Below are positions 1-8,384 of a stretch of DNA of 64,000 bases, piece by piece; within the stretch, counting starts at the first letter, position 1, and the number at the start of each line of letters is the position of its first letter. The position numbers and the translations under genes were made by a program. The DNA lies in NCBI RefSeq assembly GCF_003952465.1, contig NZ_CP034448.1:7417001-7481000 (forward strand). Reading direction: 5' to 3'. Source of the DNA: Mesorhizobium sp. M1B.F.Ca.ET.045.04.1.1 (lineage in GTDB: Bacteria > Pseudomonadota > Alphaproteobacteria > Rhizobiales > Rhizobiaceae). The notes under the pieces are model-generated. The model was not told the DNA's origin, made no database searches, and saw only the letters and a list, made by a program, of their open reading frames with translations.

Positions 1-145
1 CTGGCCCTGCCGGGGCAATGCCATCATCACGCCTTTCCCGGTACTTCGCCACTTCGGCTGCCTCGGCCGGTTTCCGGTGAATTTCCAGGCACCGCTACCG
101 TCCACCCGGCCGACGCCGATCCCTGTCGCCCGGCTCGGAGCCTTG
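1..145. other. Left edge, no gene recognised
   Basis: GC-rich sequence downstream of the LuxR gene stop. I see no convincing reading frame, RNA or terminator with a T-run here. It may be the intergenic tail towards a gene outside the window. Confidence 0.4.
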
Positions 146-1300
146 CTATAGACTTGGCGGGACGAGGCGCTGTACCAAGGCCATAAGCTCGGCATGACGC
201 GCAACGCCCATCTTCGCGAAAATGCGCGTGCGATGCGTTTTTGCAGTGGTGATGCCGATGCCGAGGCTGTGTGCCGCATTGGTCAGGCTCTCACCCGAGG
301 ACAGATGTGCAAGCATGCGCGTTTCGGCAGGGGTCAATCCGAACATCCGCGCAACGGTTCCCATATCGACTCGCGATGGTGTGTCGGCGGCAACGACGAA
401 GACGGCGGCCGTGGCATCGGCGACGAGCCGGGTACGCGTGCTTCTCGCAAGTGGCAGCACATGTGCTGTCGCCGCCGTACTGCCGCCGTGGACGAGCGGC
501 ACGGCTGTGCCCTTGCGGCCGATGCCTGTTTCATCACCGTGGGCTAGTTCGATCGCACGGAGCAACTTGGTGGTTGCGTCTGGATGCCGAGCGCCGATTT
601 TACCCCCCTGCGAAATGATCGGTAAGCGGGACGCCAGCATGGCTCGGGCCGGCTCGTTGGTGTGCAGAATGCGTCCTGTCGGCCCGACAATGACAACCCC
701 TGCGGCGACATTGTCCAAGGTCTCGCCAAACGCAGCGTTTTCCAGATTTTTCATGTCGATCAAGTCGCTGATCGCAATGGCCCGGCGTAGATGTGGGGCG
801 AGCACATGAAGGATATGCCGATCCCGATCCGTTACCATTTCCTCGCTCTCGTGCCGGTAGAGAGAGAAAACGGCGAAGCGATCAATTTGGCGCATAAGTA
901 TCAAGTGGATTGAATCTATATATCCGCGCGACGGTAATTTCTCCTGAATCCAACGGGTGCTGCCAACGACGCGCGGAGCCTCTTGGGTGAGTGAAAATGG
1001 CCGGTCCAGATCACGCGTCCAGAAATCCGGCAGGCTAATCCAAGAGCCCGCAATCTCTGAGCGGAACTCACTGAGAATCTCCGGATCTAAGTTCCATGCA
1101 TCAAGCAGGTGAACTGTCGGCGGATCGACGCCGCTCATGATCATCATGCCTGAACAGCATCGCGTCGCCTCTCCGATCATGGCCATCGTGCGGAGCCAGC
1201 CGCAAGGTTCTATTGTGCAGTCGTAGACGGCGCCCACCAACTCAGAGAGCAACATCGGATCGATAGCCGAGACATTGTTGTCTTGATCAGCGCGTGCCAC
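146..1300 (-). CDS. LuxR-family transcriptional regulator with PAS-like middle domain (copy 1)
   Basis: A 384-residue protein. The last ~65 residues form a LuxR/GerE-type helix-turn-helix, with the typical entry FGLTPAETRMLAHLSSGES and the recognition region around GIGITTAKTHRTRIFAKMGV. Residues ~190-235 (VVIVGPTGRILHTNEPAR) look like a PAS fold. The N-terminal ~180 residues resemble the uncharacterised sensor region of other rhizobial regulators of this type. No receiver domain or autoinducer-binding signature is visible, so the signal is unknown. The start is GTG at 1298-1300, preceded by a good ribosome binding site (AAGGGGAG on the minus strand). Two proteins of the same architecture lie at 38.4 and 39.9 kb, on the far side of the secretion loci. 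DNA binding is secure from the domain; the target genes are inference. Confidence 0.85.
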   Translation of the reverse strand: MARADQDNNVSAIDPMLLSELVGAVYDCTIEPCGWLRTMAMIGEATRCCSGMMIMSGVDPPTVHLLDAWNLDPEILSEFRSEIAGSWISLPDFWTRDLDRPFSLTQEAPRVVGSTRWIQEKLPSRGYIDSIHLILMRQIDRFAVFSLYRHESEEMVTDRDRHILHVLAPHLRRAIAISDLIDMKNLENAAFGETLDNVAAGVVIVGPTGRILHTNEPARAMLASRLPIISQGGKIGARHPDATTKLLRAIELAHGDETGIGRKGTAVPLVHGGSTAATAHVLPLARSTRTRLVADATAAVFVVAADTPSRVDMGTVARMFGLTPAETRMLAHLSSGESLTNAAHSLGIGITTAKTHRTRIFAKMGVARHAELMALVQRLVPPSL

Positions 1301-1913
1301 CGCACTCCCCTTCGGAAAAAATGGATTGCCTTGCTCTGATGTAGGCCTGCCCGGAAAAGCGAACGCCGCTTGTCGATCGCGTCATTCAGCCCGGTCTGAC
1401 CGCATTTGGCCTGACGCAAGAGCGCTCATCACCACACGGTCCTAGTAGCAACGTCGGGGGTGCACTTTTGTCTGTTGACCTCAAAAGACAAATGATAACC
1501 TAGGGCAGCAATCTTGCAGTATTCGGGGCGGGTTGGCTCAGCTGGCCTACAGCGGTGCCGCAGTTCGATTCCATACGCTTAAGACCATAGCTACCGCAGT
1601 CCCAGGTGAGCCTGAGAGTTCTCATAGGCTTTCTCGCCATAATCTGGATATGGTCGCGCATGGACGTTTCGGCGCGACAATTCCGCAGCATCTAGGCAGA
1701 TCCAAAAAAGACCTCAAGGAATCAATTTTCCATTTAACTAATCGCTACGGAAAAATATTTCCGTCTTATTTGGAGTATATAAGTACTTCAGGAATGAATG
1801 CACCTTTTACGCTTCTGGCATACGCATGATATCAGCTCGCCCCCAAAAGCGCGGTGCTTGCAACTTCGTGGCCGGGCGGCGCCACAACCACAAATTGGCG
1901 AACGGAGAGTTCC
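1301..1913. other. Intergenic region left of the IS66 element
   Basis: No gene is supported. A 98-codon plus-strand frame (1533-1829) has no recognisable product and no clear ribosome binding site. The stretch near 1540-1575 superficially resembles tRNA D- and T-arms but lacks an anticodon arm. Composition turns AT-richer around 1700-1800. Confidence 0.4.
1465..1491. promoter_or_regulatory. Overlapping inverted repeats upstream of LuxR copy 1
   Basis: CTTTTG (1465-1470) pairs with CAAAAG (1482-1487), and TTGTCT (1468-1473) pairs with AGACAA (1486-1491). The two palindromes overlap and lie about 165-190 bp upstream of the LuxR start. They could be an operator, but no known consensus is matched. 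Confidence 0.25.
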
Positions 1914-1921
1914 GATCCAAG
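1914..1921. repeat. Left 8-bp target site duplication of the IS66 element
   Basis: GATCCAAG here is repeated exactly at 4716-4723, immediately outside the inverted repeats. IS66-family elements normally duplicate 8 bp. Confidence 0.85.
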
Positions 1922-2003
1922 GTATCCGTACGATTAAGGCCGCATGGTGATGGCTACGTCGCGCCGCTAATGTCCGCTTAAATTTAATGGACAATAGCGG
2001 TGC

Positions 2004-2522
2004 ATGAAATATCTGGCCATGGAGACGCCGACGACGGCGGAAGTTGACAAGACCGCAGCTCTGCCGTTGCCGGCGGATGGGGATCGCAAGCGCGGTCGAA
2101 AACGAGTTCGCCGTTCCTGGACCATCGAGCAGAAACTGGCGATCGTACGCGAGGTTGAGGAGACCGGTGATGCGGTAGCGGCTGTGGCTCGGCGTCACGA
2201 GATGAACGCGAATTACTTGTTCCTCCTGATGAAGCAAGCCCGTGAAGGGAGGCTTGGTGGCCGACCCCAACCATTGTCGAGCGAGACCTCTGTGGCCGCC
2301 TTCATCGACTTGGGTGTGATCAGTTCTGAGGGGCAGGATGTCGAGCCGGAAGGATCTGCTGCGCACCGTCACGGCGAAGGACGGACTACGAGCGGCCAGG
2401 CGGTGCCGGCTGGCGGCCGAATGGAAATTGTCGGAGCCAACGGCCGGCGCGTGATCGTTGACCGGACCGTCGATGTCGCTGTTCTGATGCGGCTCCTGCG
2501 GGGTCTGGAGACACTGCGGTGA
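2004..2522 (+). CDS. tnpA: IS66 accessory protein TnpA (Orf1)
   Basis: A 172-residue basic protein. The segment RRSWTIEQKLAIVREVEETG followed by AVAAVARRHEMNANYLFLLM is the helix-turn-helix domain of IS66/IS3-type accessory proteins and is expected to bind the element ends. The C-terminal part (VGANGRRVIVDRTVDVAVL) matches the usual ending of IS66 Orf1 proteins. It overlaps tnpB by 4 bp (GTGA), which suggests translational coupling. In this family the protein is required together with TnpB and TnpC for efficient transposition. Confidence 0.9.
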   Translation: MKYLAMETPTTAEVDKTAALPLPADGDRKRGRKRVRRSWTIEQKLAIVREVEETGDAVAAVARRHEMNANYLFLLMKQAREGRLGGRPQPLSSETSVAAFIDLGVISSEGQDVEPEGSAAHRHGEGRTTSGQAVPAGGRMEIVGANGRRVIVDRTVDVAVLMRLLRGLETLR

Positions 2523-2863
2523 TCCCGACTGAGGGTGTGCGGGTGTGGCTTGCCACGGGCTACACCGATATGAGGTGTGGCTTCCCCTCGCTTGCGCTAC
2601 GGGTGCAGGAGGTGCTCAAACATAATCCGCTGGGCGGCAATTTGTTCTGCTTTCGAGGGAAGCGTGGAAATTTGCTGAAATGTATTTGGCATGATGGCCA
2701 AGGGGCATGCCTGTTCACAAAAAGACTCGAACGAGGAAGATTCATATGGCCTTCAGTTGAAGGCGGAGCCGTAACAATATCTCCGGCACAGTTAAGTTAC
2801 CTTTTGTCGGGGATAGATTGGCGTAACCCTCAAGAAACATGGCGACCAGCTCGTGTTGGATAG
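2519..2863 (+). CDS. tnpB: IS66 accessory protein TnpB (Orf2)
   Basis: A 114-residue protein with the family signatures RVWLATGYTDMRCGFPSLAL, FCFRGKRGNLLKCIWHDGQG and RLERGRFIWP. It starts with GTG overlapping the tnpA stop. TnpB has no known catalytic activity but is needed for IS66 transposition. Length and motifs are normal for the family, and the gene appears intact. Confidence 0.92.
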   Translation: MIPTEGVRVWLATGYTDMRCGFPSLALRVQEVLKHNPLGGNLFCFRGKRGNLLKCIWHDGQGACLFTKRLERGRFIWPSVEGGAVTISPAQLSYLLSGIDWRNPQETWRPARVG

Positions 2864-2907
2864 CATTTTTTAGTTGATATTAAGCGGAAATCTGATTCAA
2901 TGGCTTC

Positions 2908-4638
2908 GTGACTTCGAAGCCTGTTGATCTCCCTGCGGACCTTGCCGGTGCCTACATGGCGCTGCTGGCTGCGCATGAGGCGCTGCAGGCTGAACGCGAT
3001 GTCGCCGTCGCGGATGCGGCCAATGCGCAGGCCGAAGCTGCCAACTGGCAGACGCAGGCGACCAACTGGCAGGCTGAAGCCGCGACCGTGCAGGCGAAGC
3101 TGTCGGATACCGAGGCGCGGATTGCGCGTCTTGAGCTGCGCATCGAGAAGCTGAAACGCGAACTGTACGGACAGCGCTCCGAGCGAACCCGGCGACTGAT
3201 CGAGCAACTGGAACTGGAGCTCGAGGAACTCGTCACCGCGGCAAGCGAGGACGAGCTTGCCTCGGCCGCCGCGGCGGCGAAGACCCAGAAGGTGCGCGCC
3301 TTCGAGCGCAAGCGGCCGGTGCGCAAGCCCTGGCCCGATGACATCGAGCGCGAGCGCGTCGTCATCGCTGCTCCGTCGGCCTGCGGTCGCTGCGGCGGAT
3401 CGCGGCTGGTCAAGCTCGGCGAGGACGTGACCGAGACGCTGGAGGAGACCCCGCGTCGGTTCAAGCTGATCGAGACCGTGCGCGAGAAATTTACGTGCCG
3501 AGAGTGCGAAGCGATCACCCAGCCGCCGGCACCGTTCCATGCCACGCCGCGCGGCTTCATCGGTCCGCAACTGCTGGCGACTATCCTGTTCGACAAGTTC
3601 GGCATGCATGCTCCACTCAACCGCCAAAGCGCGCGCTTCAAGGCCGAGGGGATCGACTTGCCGCTGTCGACGCTGGCCGATCAGGTCGGCCACGGAACCT
3701 TCGCCGTCATGCCACTCTTCCAGCTGATCGAGCGCCATGTGCTCGCGGCCGAGCGCCTGCATGGCGATGACACCACCATCCGCATCCTGGCGAAGGGTAA
3801 GTGCACGACCGGACGAATCTGGATCTACGTGCGCGATGATCAACCCTTCGCGGGCACCGCACCGCCGGCCGCGCTCTACTACGCCTCGAGTGACCGGCGC
3901 GGCGAGCATCCCCAGAAACATCTGGCTGGCTGGGCCGGCATTCTGCAGGCCGATTGTTACAGTGGCCTCAATGCGCTCTTCGACGAGCGCCGGAAGGACC
4001 AGCCGCTCACGCCGGCGTTTTGCTTTGCCCATGCCCGCCGGGGCTTCTTCGAGCTGGCCGACATCGAGAAAAACGCCCGCGAGGGCAAGAGGAATGGCAA
4101 GCCCATCTCCCCGATCGCGCTGGAGGCGGTCAAGCGCCTTGATGCGCTGTTCGAGATCGAGCGCGCGATCAACGGCAAGACCGCCACCGAGCGGCGCGCC
4201 GTGCGCCAGCAGATGAGCAAGCCACTCTTCGACGACATGCAAGCATGGCTGCTGCGCGAGCGCGAAGCCCTCTCGCGTTCCTCCGACGTCCTGAAGCCGA
4301 TGAACTATATGCTGTCTCGCTGGACCGACTTCGCCCGCTTCCTCGACGACGGCAGGATCTGCTTGTCCAACAATGCTGCCGAGCGCGGATTGAGAGGCAT
4401 CGCTTTGGGAAGGCGGAATTGGACATTCGCCGGTAGCCAGCGTGGCGCCGACCGAACCGCCGTCATGACGACGATGATTATGACCTGTCGCCTCAACGAC
4501 GTTGATCCGAAGGCCTGGCTCGCCGACGTCTTTGCCCGTATCGCTGATCTGCCCATCTCGCGTCTGCACGAACTGCTGCCTTGGGAGTGGAAGCGCTCGC
4601 GTGAGCCTGAAAAGCCCGCTGATCAGCAGGCCGCCTGA
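2908..4638 (+). CDS. tnpC: IS66 DDE transposase TnpC
   Basis: A 576-residue transposase. The N-terminal ~100 residues are an Ala/Glu/Gln-rich coiled coil. Next come a zinc-finger-like pair (CGRCGG and CREC, roughly residues 155-200) and the catalytic core. Candidate catalytic residues are Asp in ERLHGDDTT, Asp in LQADCYSGL and Glu in SNNAAERGLR. FCFAHARRGFFEL is the typical conserved block before the insertion domain. The chosen start is GTG at 2908; ATG at 2956 is an alternative. All motifs are present, so the enzyme is probably functional. Confidence 0.92.
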   Translation: MTSKPVDLPADLAGAYMALLAAHEALQAERDVAVADAANAQAEAANWQTQATNWQAEAATVQAKLSDTEARIARLELRIEKLKRELYGQRSERTRRLIEQLELELEELVTAASEDELASAAAAAKTQKVRAFERKRPVRKPWPDDIERERVVIAAPSACGRCGGSRLVKLGEDVTETLEETPRRFKLIETVREKFTCRECEAITQPPAPFHATPRGFIGPQLLATILFDKFGMHAPLNRQSARFKAEGIDLPLSTLADQVGHGTFAVMPLFQLIERHVLAAERLHGDDTTIRILAKGKCTTGRIWIYVRDDQPFAGTAPPAALYYASSDRRGEHPQKHLAGWAGILQADCYSGLNALFDERRKDQPLTPAFCFAHARRGFFELADIEKNAREGKRNGKPISPIALEAVKRLDALFEIERAINGKTATERRAVRQQMSKPLFDDMQAWLLREREALSRSSDVLKPMNYMLSRWTDFARFLDDGRICLSNNAAERGLRGIALGRRNWTFAGSQRGADRTAVMTTMIMTCRLNDVDPKAWLADVFARIADLPISRLHELLPWEWKRSREPEKPADQQAA

Positions 4639-4715
4639 ACCTCACGCGCGACAATCATAGAGCTGCAGGTTCTCGCGCGCACCAACAGACTCCGCGGCCG
4701 TCGCCGTATGCGTAC

Positions 4716-4723
4716 GATCCAAG
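4716..4723. repeat. Right 8-bp target site duplication of the IS66 element
   Basis: Exact copy of GATCCAAG found at 1914-1921, directly outside the right inverted repeat. Confidence 0.85.
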
Positions 4724-5163
4724 TATCCAAGCTGTGAGCGGTACGATGGCAGAGGAGCCTACGCAAGGAGTGGTTGAGGGCTTACGGCCGATACAATCGA
4801 TTAAACAACACTGCGGCTATCCCACATAGCTGCGCCGAGCCGCATGGTTTCAAACGCGGCCCGGCCCAGCCGCAGCCTGGTAGAGCTTCCCGCACGCTCC
4901 TTCATGGCGAGCGAAGTGGCGCTGGAGAGCTCGGGCTTAGCCTTCGACAGCGACGCTTGAGAAGAGATCATTCACCGATGGCCAATCTGCATCGGTGTGA
5001 CCCTTTCAAAGTTCCGCTTGGTATTATCCCCGCAGCTTTGCTTCCCACCTGTCGGCCAACATAAGCCGGGTCACCACGCGCTTCAGCGCAGCTGCATCAG
5101 AATGTCGCCTTAGTTAGTCAGATCACTCTCTTAACTGACTGCTCCGCAAGACGCTTTCTTGCT
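4724..5163. other. Intergenic region right of the IS66 element
   Basis: About 440 bp without a supported gene. A 96-codon plus-strand frame (4774-5064) has no recognisable features. The region separates the IS from the end of the adaptor gene of secretion locus 1. No terminator with a T-run was seen. Confidence 0.4.
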
Positions 5164-6504
5164 CTACTTCTGGCGGAACGCGGTGTGCAGGGACGTCGTC
5201 AGCGGGCCCAGGATGTAGTCCAGCGCGGTACGCTCCTCCGTCACGATCATGACGGATGCCGGCATGCCCGGGTAGAGCTGGATCTGCGGCGCGGCGGCGA
5301 GTTCCTGCGGGTCGACCGCTATGTCGGCGACATAATAGGGAAAGCCTGTCTTGGCGTCGGTGACGCGGTCCGCCGAAATATGGGTCACGCGACCGTGGAT
5401 GACCGGCGTCGTGCGCTGCTTATAGGAGGTGAAGCGGACTTCGGCCGTCATGTCGGCGCGCAGGCTGGATATATCCTCGACCTTGACCTGCGCCTGCACG
5501 ATCAGCGAATTCCTGGTCGGCACGATGTCGAGGATGGTCTGGCCGGGCGCGACGATCGCGCCGGTCGAGAAGACGGTCAGGTCCATCACCTGGCCGTCAT
5601 AGGGCGCGCGCACCTCGGCGCGATCTACGGTGGCCTGCGCGGCAAACATCTTCGGCACCAGGTCGGCGAGGTTCGACTGCGTCTCGATAAGCATGGCCGA
5701 CAGCTTTGCGCGGCGCTCATTGGTGAGCTGCGCGATCTGGCTTTCGAGCTCGGCCCTGCTCTGGCGGTTGCCCGCGATCTCGCCGAGCGCCTGGTCGATC
5801 AGGCCCTGCAGGTCGGAGGCAGAGCGGTCGAGCTCCAGGATGCGTGGCTTGGTGGTCAGCCCGGCCTTCAGCAGCTTGTTGAGGCCCGCCTTCTCATCGA
5901 CGGTCGACTTGAGCTGGGCGCGGAAAGATTCGACGCGCGCCTGCTTGCCGTCGATCTGCTCGTCGAGCTCGGCGATCCGCTTCTGCAGGATCTGCCTGGC
6001 GCCCGCCATCTGGGCGCGCTGGCTTTCGAGGTCGGCGATCTGGTTGGCCATCGCGTCCTGCAGATAGGCCTGGTGTTCGGCGGTGATGTCCTTCGGAAAG
6101 GCGACCGCCTCGCTGCCGTCGAGCTCGGCGCGGATGCGGGCGTCGGTGGCGCGCAGCAGGGCATATTGTTGGGAATAGAGGTTGAACTCGGAGCGGGCGC
6201 GGGTGTCGTCGAGCATGACCAGCACGTCGCCGGCCTTGACGATGTCGCCGTCCTTGACGCGAATTTCCTTCACCGTGCCGCCATCGAAATGCTGGACGCT
6301 CTTGCGGTTGCCTTCAACCTTCACCATCGCGTCGGCAAGCACGGCGCCGTTGAGCGGCGCGATCGCGGCCCAGCCGCCGAACATGCCGAAGAAGGCAACG
6401 ATGATGAGCAAACCGATCCAGACCGGACCCCGGATCGAGTCCGAGTCAGCGCCCGCGTCGACGGCGCCGGGCAGACTGCGATAGGTGGCGGCGACTTCGG
6501 TCAT
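5164..6504 (-). CDS. HlyD/PrtE-type membrane fusion protein, secretion locus 1
   Basis: A 446-residue periplasmic adaptor of a type I secretion system. A short cytoplasmic N-terminus precedes one membrane helix (GPVWIGLLIIVAFFGMFGGW, ~residues 26-45). A biotinyl-lipoyl half follows (VKEIRVKDGDIVKAGDVLV), then a long alpha-helical hairpin (~95-290), the second lipoyl half (APYDGQVMDLTVFSTGAIV) and a C-terminal beta-barrel ending typical of HlyD proteins (YPGMPASVMIVTEERTALDY). It bridges the inner-membrane ABC exporter to an outer-membrane TolC-like channel, which is not encoded in this window. Its ATG overlaps the stop of the ABC gene by 4 bp, so the two are translationally coupled. Confidence 0.92.
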   Translation of the reverse strand: MTEVAATYRSLPGAVDAGADSDSIRGPVWIGLLIIVAFFGMFGGWAAIAPLNGAVLADAMVKVEGNRKSVQHFDGGTVKEIRVKDGDIVKAGDVLVMLDDTRARSEFNLYSQQYALLRATDARIRAELDGSEAVAFPKDITAEHQAYLQDAMANQIADLESQRAQMAGARQILQKRIAELDEQIDGKQARVESFRAQLKSTVDEKAGLNKLLKAGLTTKPRILELDRSASDLQGLIDQALGEIAGNRQSRAELESQIAQLTNERRAKLSAMLIETQSNLADLVPKMFAAQATVDRAEVRAPYDGQVMDLTVFSTGAIVAPGQTILDIVPTRNSLIVQAQVKVEDISSLRADMTAEVRFTSYKQRTTPVIHGRVTHISADRVTDAKTGFPYYVADIAVDPQELAAAPQIQLYPGMPASVMIVTEERTALDYILGPLTTSLHTAFRQK

Positions 6505-8201
6505 TGGGTTGCCACCGCAATCGGCGCGGCGCGCTGGTTGAGCAGCGCCACGATCTCGTTCCTCATGCCGAAGGCCTCGACCCCTCCGTCCCTGAGGAGC
6601 AGGATCTTGTCGACATTGGCCAAGGTCGAGGGCCTGTGCGACACGATGATCACGGTGCTGCCGCGACGCTTGAGTTCAAGCGCGCAGTCGGCCAGCGCGC
6701 GGTCGCCATCGGCGTCAAGGTTGGAACTCGGCTCATCGAGCACGATGAGGTTCGGCGTGCCGAAGACGGCGCGCGCAAGCGCGATGCGCTGCCGGTAGCC
6801 GCCCGACAGCACCGCGCCGCCCTCGCCGATCTGCGTCTCATAGCCTTGCGGCAGGCGGATGATCATCTCATGCACGCCGGCGAGCCGGGCGGCCTCGATC
6901 ACCTCGCGATCGACATCGATTTTGAAGCGGCCGATATTGGCAGCCACGCTGTCGGAAAACAGCTCGATGTCCTGCGGCAGGTAGCCGATATGGTCGCCGA
7001 GCGCCTCCCTGCCCCATTGCGTCATGTCGGCGCCGTCCAGCCTGACCGTGCCGCGGCTCGGCTGCATGATGCCGGCGAGGTGACGGGCGAGCGTCGACTT
7101 GCCGGCGCCGGAGGGTCCGACGATGCCCAGTGCTTCGCCCGCCTCGAGCTTGAACGAGACATCGCGCAACAGCACCTTCTGCAGGCTGGGAATGGCGAAA
7201 CTGAGCTGTTCGACGGCGATCTTGCCGGTCGGCTTGGGAAGGTTGAACGAACGTTCCCCTTGCGCGCCGCCGTCAAGCAGCTTCTCGACCCTTCCGAGCG
7301 CCGCCCGCGCCAGGATCAGGCTGCGCCACAGTCCGACGATCTGCTCGACCGGTTGCAGCCCCCTGCCCAAAAGCAGACTCGCCGCGAACATCGAACCGCC
7401 GGTGATCTGCCGCTCGATGACCAGATAGGCGCCGAGGCCGAGGATCAGCGACTGCATGGTCAGGCGCAGGAAGCGGATCAGCCCGGACATGAGCGCTGCC
7501 CGGTCGCTGGCCTGCCCCTGCTGCCTGAGCGCGAGACCGCGGTCGCGACCCCAGCGGCGCGCGAGCCCGTCGATCATGCCCATGGCGCGGATGACTTCCG
7601 CATTCCTGAGGCTCATCTCGGTGAAATTATAGTTGGCGGTGGCGAGGTCGTTGGCCTGCTTCAGCGGCGCCCTGACCATGTATTCGTTGAACACCGCCAT
7701 GGCGATCAGAATTAGCGACGAGCCTAGCGCGAAGAAACCCAGCCAAGGGTGCAGAAGGAAGATGACCCCGATATAGATGGGTGACCAAGGCAGGTCGAAC
7801 AGGGCATGGATGCCGCTGCCGGTGATCACCTGGCGGAAGGTGTCGAAATCCCGGATCGGCTGGCTTTGCGAGGCGCCCGGCGACGGTGTCTCGACGGAGG
7901 CCGCCAGGATCCTGGCCGAAAGCAGCCGGTCGAGCCGGGCACTGGCGCGCGTCAGGATCGCGGCGCGCACGAGGTCCAGGCCGGCAAGCGCCAGGAAAGC
8001 AGCAAGCAAGACCAGGGTGAGCATCACCAGCGTGGTCTCGCTGCCGCTGGTGACCACACGGTCGTAGATCTGCAGCATGTAGAGCGGGGATGCGAGGTAA
8101 AGCAGGTTGATCGCTAGGCTGAATGCCGCCGCAAACAGGAAATAGCGGCGGCACCCGCGAAGCGCTTCCCTCACAATTTTGGATTTGTTGTCGAGACTCA
8201 A
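6501..8201 (-). CDS. PrtD-type type I secretion ABC transporter (permease/ATPase), locus 1
   Basis: A 566-residue fusion of a transmembrane domain (~residues 20-300) and an ATPase domain. Visible ATPase motifs are Walker A GPSGAGKST (~360), signature LSGGYRQRIALARA (~463), Walker B LIVLDEPSSNLD (~482) and the switch histidine in VIIVSHRP. There is no C39-like N-terminal domain, which fits the PrtD/AprD class that exports proteins with C-terminal signals. It begins 183 bp downstream of the giant VCBS gene, which is its likely cargo. It overlaps the adaptor gene by 4 bp. The order substrate-ABC-adaptor is common for this system. Confidence 0.93.
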   Translation of the reverse strand: MSLDNKSKIVREALRGCRRYFLFAAAFSLAINLLYLASPLYMLQIYDRVVTSGSETTLVMLTLVLLAAFLALAGLDLVRAAILTRASARLDRLLSARILAASVETPSPGASQSQPIRDFDTFRQVITGSGIHALFDLPWSPIYIGVIFLLHPWLGFFALGSSLILIAMAVFNEYMVRAPLKQANDLATANYNFTEMSLRNAEVIRAMGMIDGLARRWGRDRGLALRQQGQASDRAALMSGLIRFLRLTMQSLILGLGAYLVIERQITGGSMFAASLLLGRGLQPVEQIVGLWRSLILARAALGRVEKLLDGGAQGERSFNLPKPTGKIAVEQLSFAIPSLQKVLLRDVSFKLEAGEALGIVGPSGAGKSTLARHLAGIMQPSRGTVRLDGADMTQWGREALGDHIGYLPQDIELFSDSVAANIGRFKIDVDREVIEAARLAGVHEMIIRLPQGYETQIGEGGAVLSGGYRQRIALARAVFGTPNLIVLDEPSSNLDADGDRALADCALELKRRGSTVIIVSHRPSTLANVDKILLLRDGGVEAFGMRNEIVALLNQRAAPIAVATQ

Positions 8202-8341
8202 AATACCCAGCGGAGAACCGCCCCCTGTCCAAACTGCATGCCCGGAAGCGATACTACTCCCGATCCCTCAACCGGCCACGCGGTCCGCTCGTAAACCTGT
8301 TGTAAACCTTAATTCGTAAGCTAAACGCTCGGCCGGCGCAG

Positions 8342-8380
8342 AAGAGGGTGAGCCGCGCGTGGTTGCGGGCTCACCCTCTT
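8342..8380 (-). terminator. Strong hairpin directly after the giant gene of locus 1
   Basis: A perfect 13-bp stem (8342-8354 with 8368-8380, core AGAGGGTGAGCC/GGCTCACCCTCT) with a 13-nt loop lies 4 bp beyond the stop codon at 8385-8387. On the minus strand it is followed only by a short mixed T/C stretch, so it may act as a partial terminator or mRNA stabiliser that reduces transporter expression relative to the cargo. Confidence 0.6.
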
Positions 8381-8384
8381 TCCG

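Larger units (their letters stand above)
1922..4715 (+). mobile_element. Complete IS66-family insertion sequence (2,794 bp)
   Basis: The element is bounded by imperfect 22-bp inverted repeats. The left end (1922-1943) begins GTATCCGTACG and the right end (4694-4715), read inward, begins GTACGCATACG; 14 of 22 positions match, including the inner GGCCGC. Both ends are flanked by the direct repeat GATCCAAG. It carries the classic three genes tnpA, tnpB and tnpC in order, all open, so it may still be active. Intact flanking duplications indicate an insertion not followed by rearrangement between its ends. The flanking DNA joins into non-coding sequence, so no obvious gene was interrupted. Confidence 0.9.

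Noticed and set aside
1530..1590. tRNA-like stretch (GGTTGGCTCAGCTGG ... GTTCGATTCC)
   Set aside because: D-arm-like and T-arm-like motifs are present, but there is no room for an anticodon arm and no acceptor stem pairing.
2830..4569. 579-codon minus-strand frame inside the IS66 element
   Set aside because: Antisense to tnpC, which has clear transposase motifs; codon bias supports only the plus strand.
5185..7715. Long plus-strand frames opposite the adaptor and ABC genes of locus 1
   Set aside because: Antisense readings of well-supported genes, with no recognisable product.
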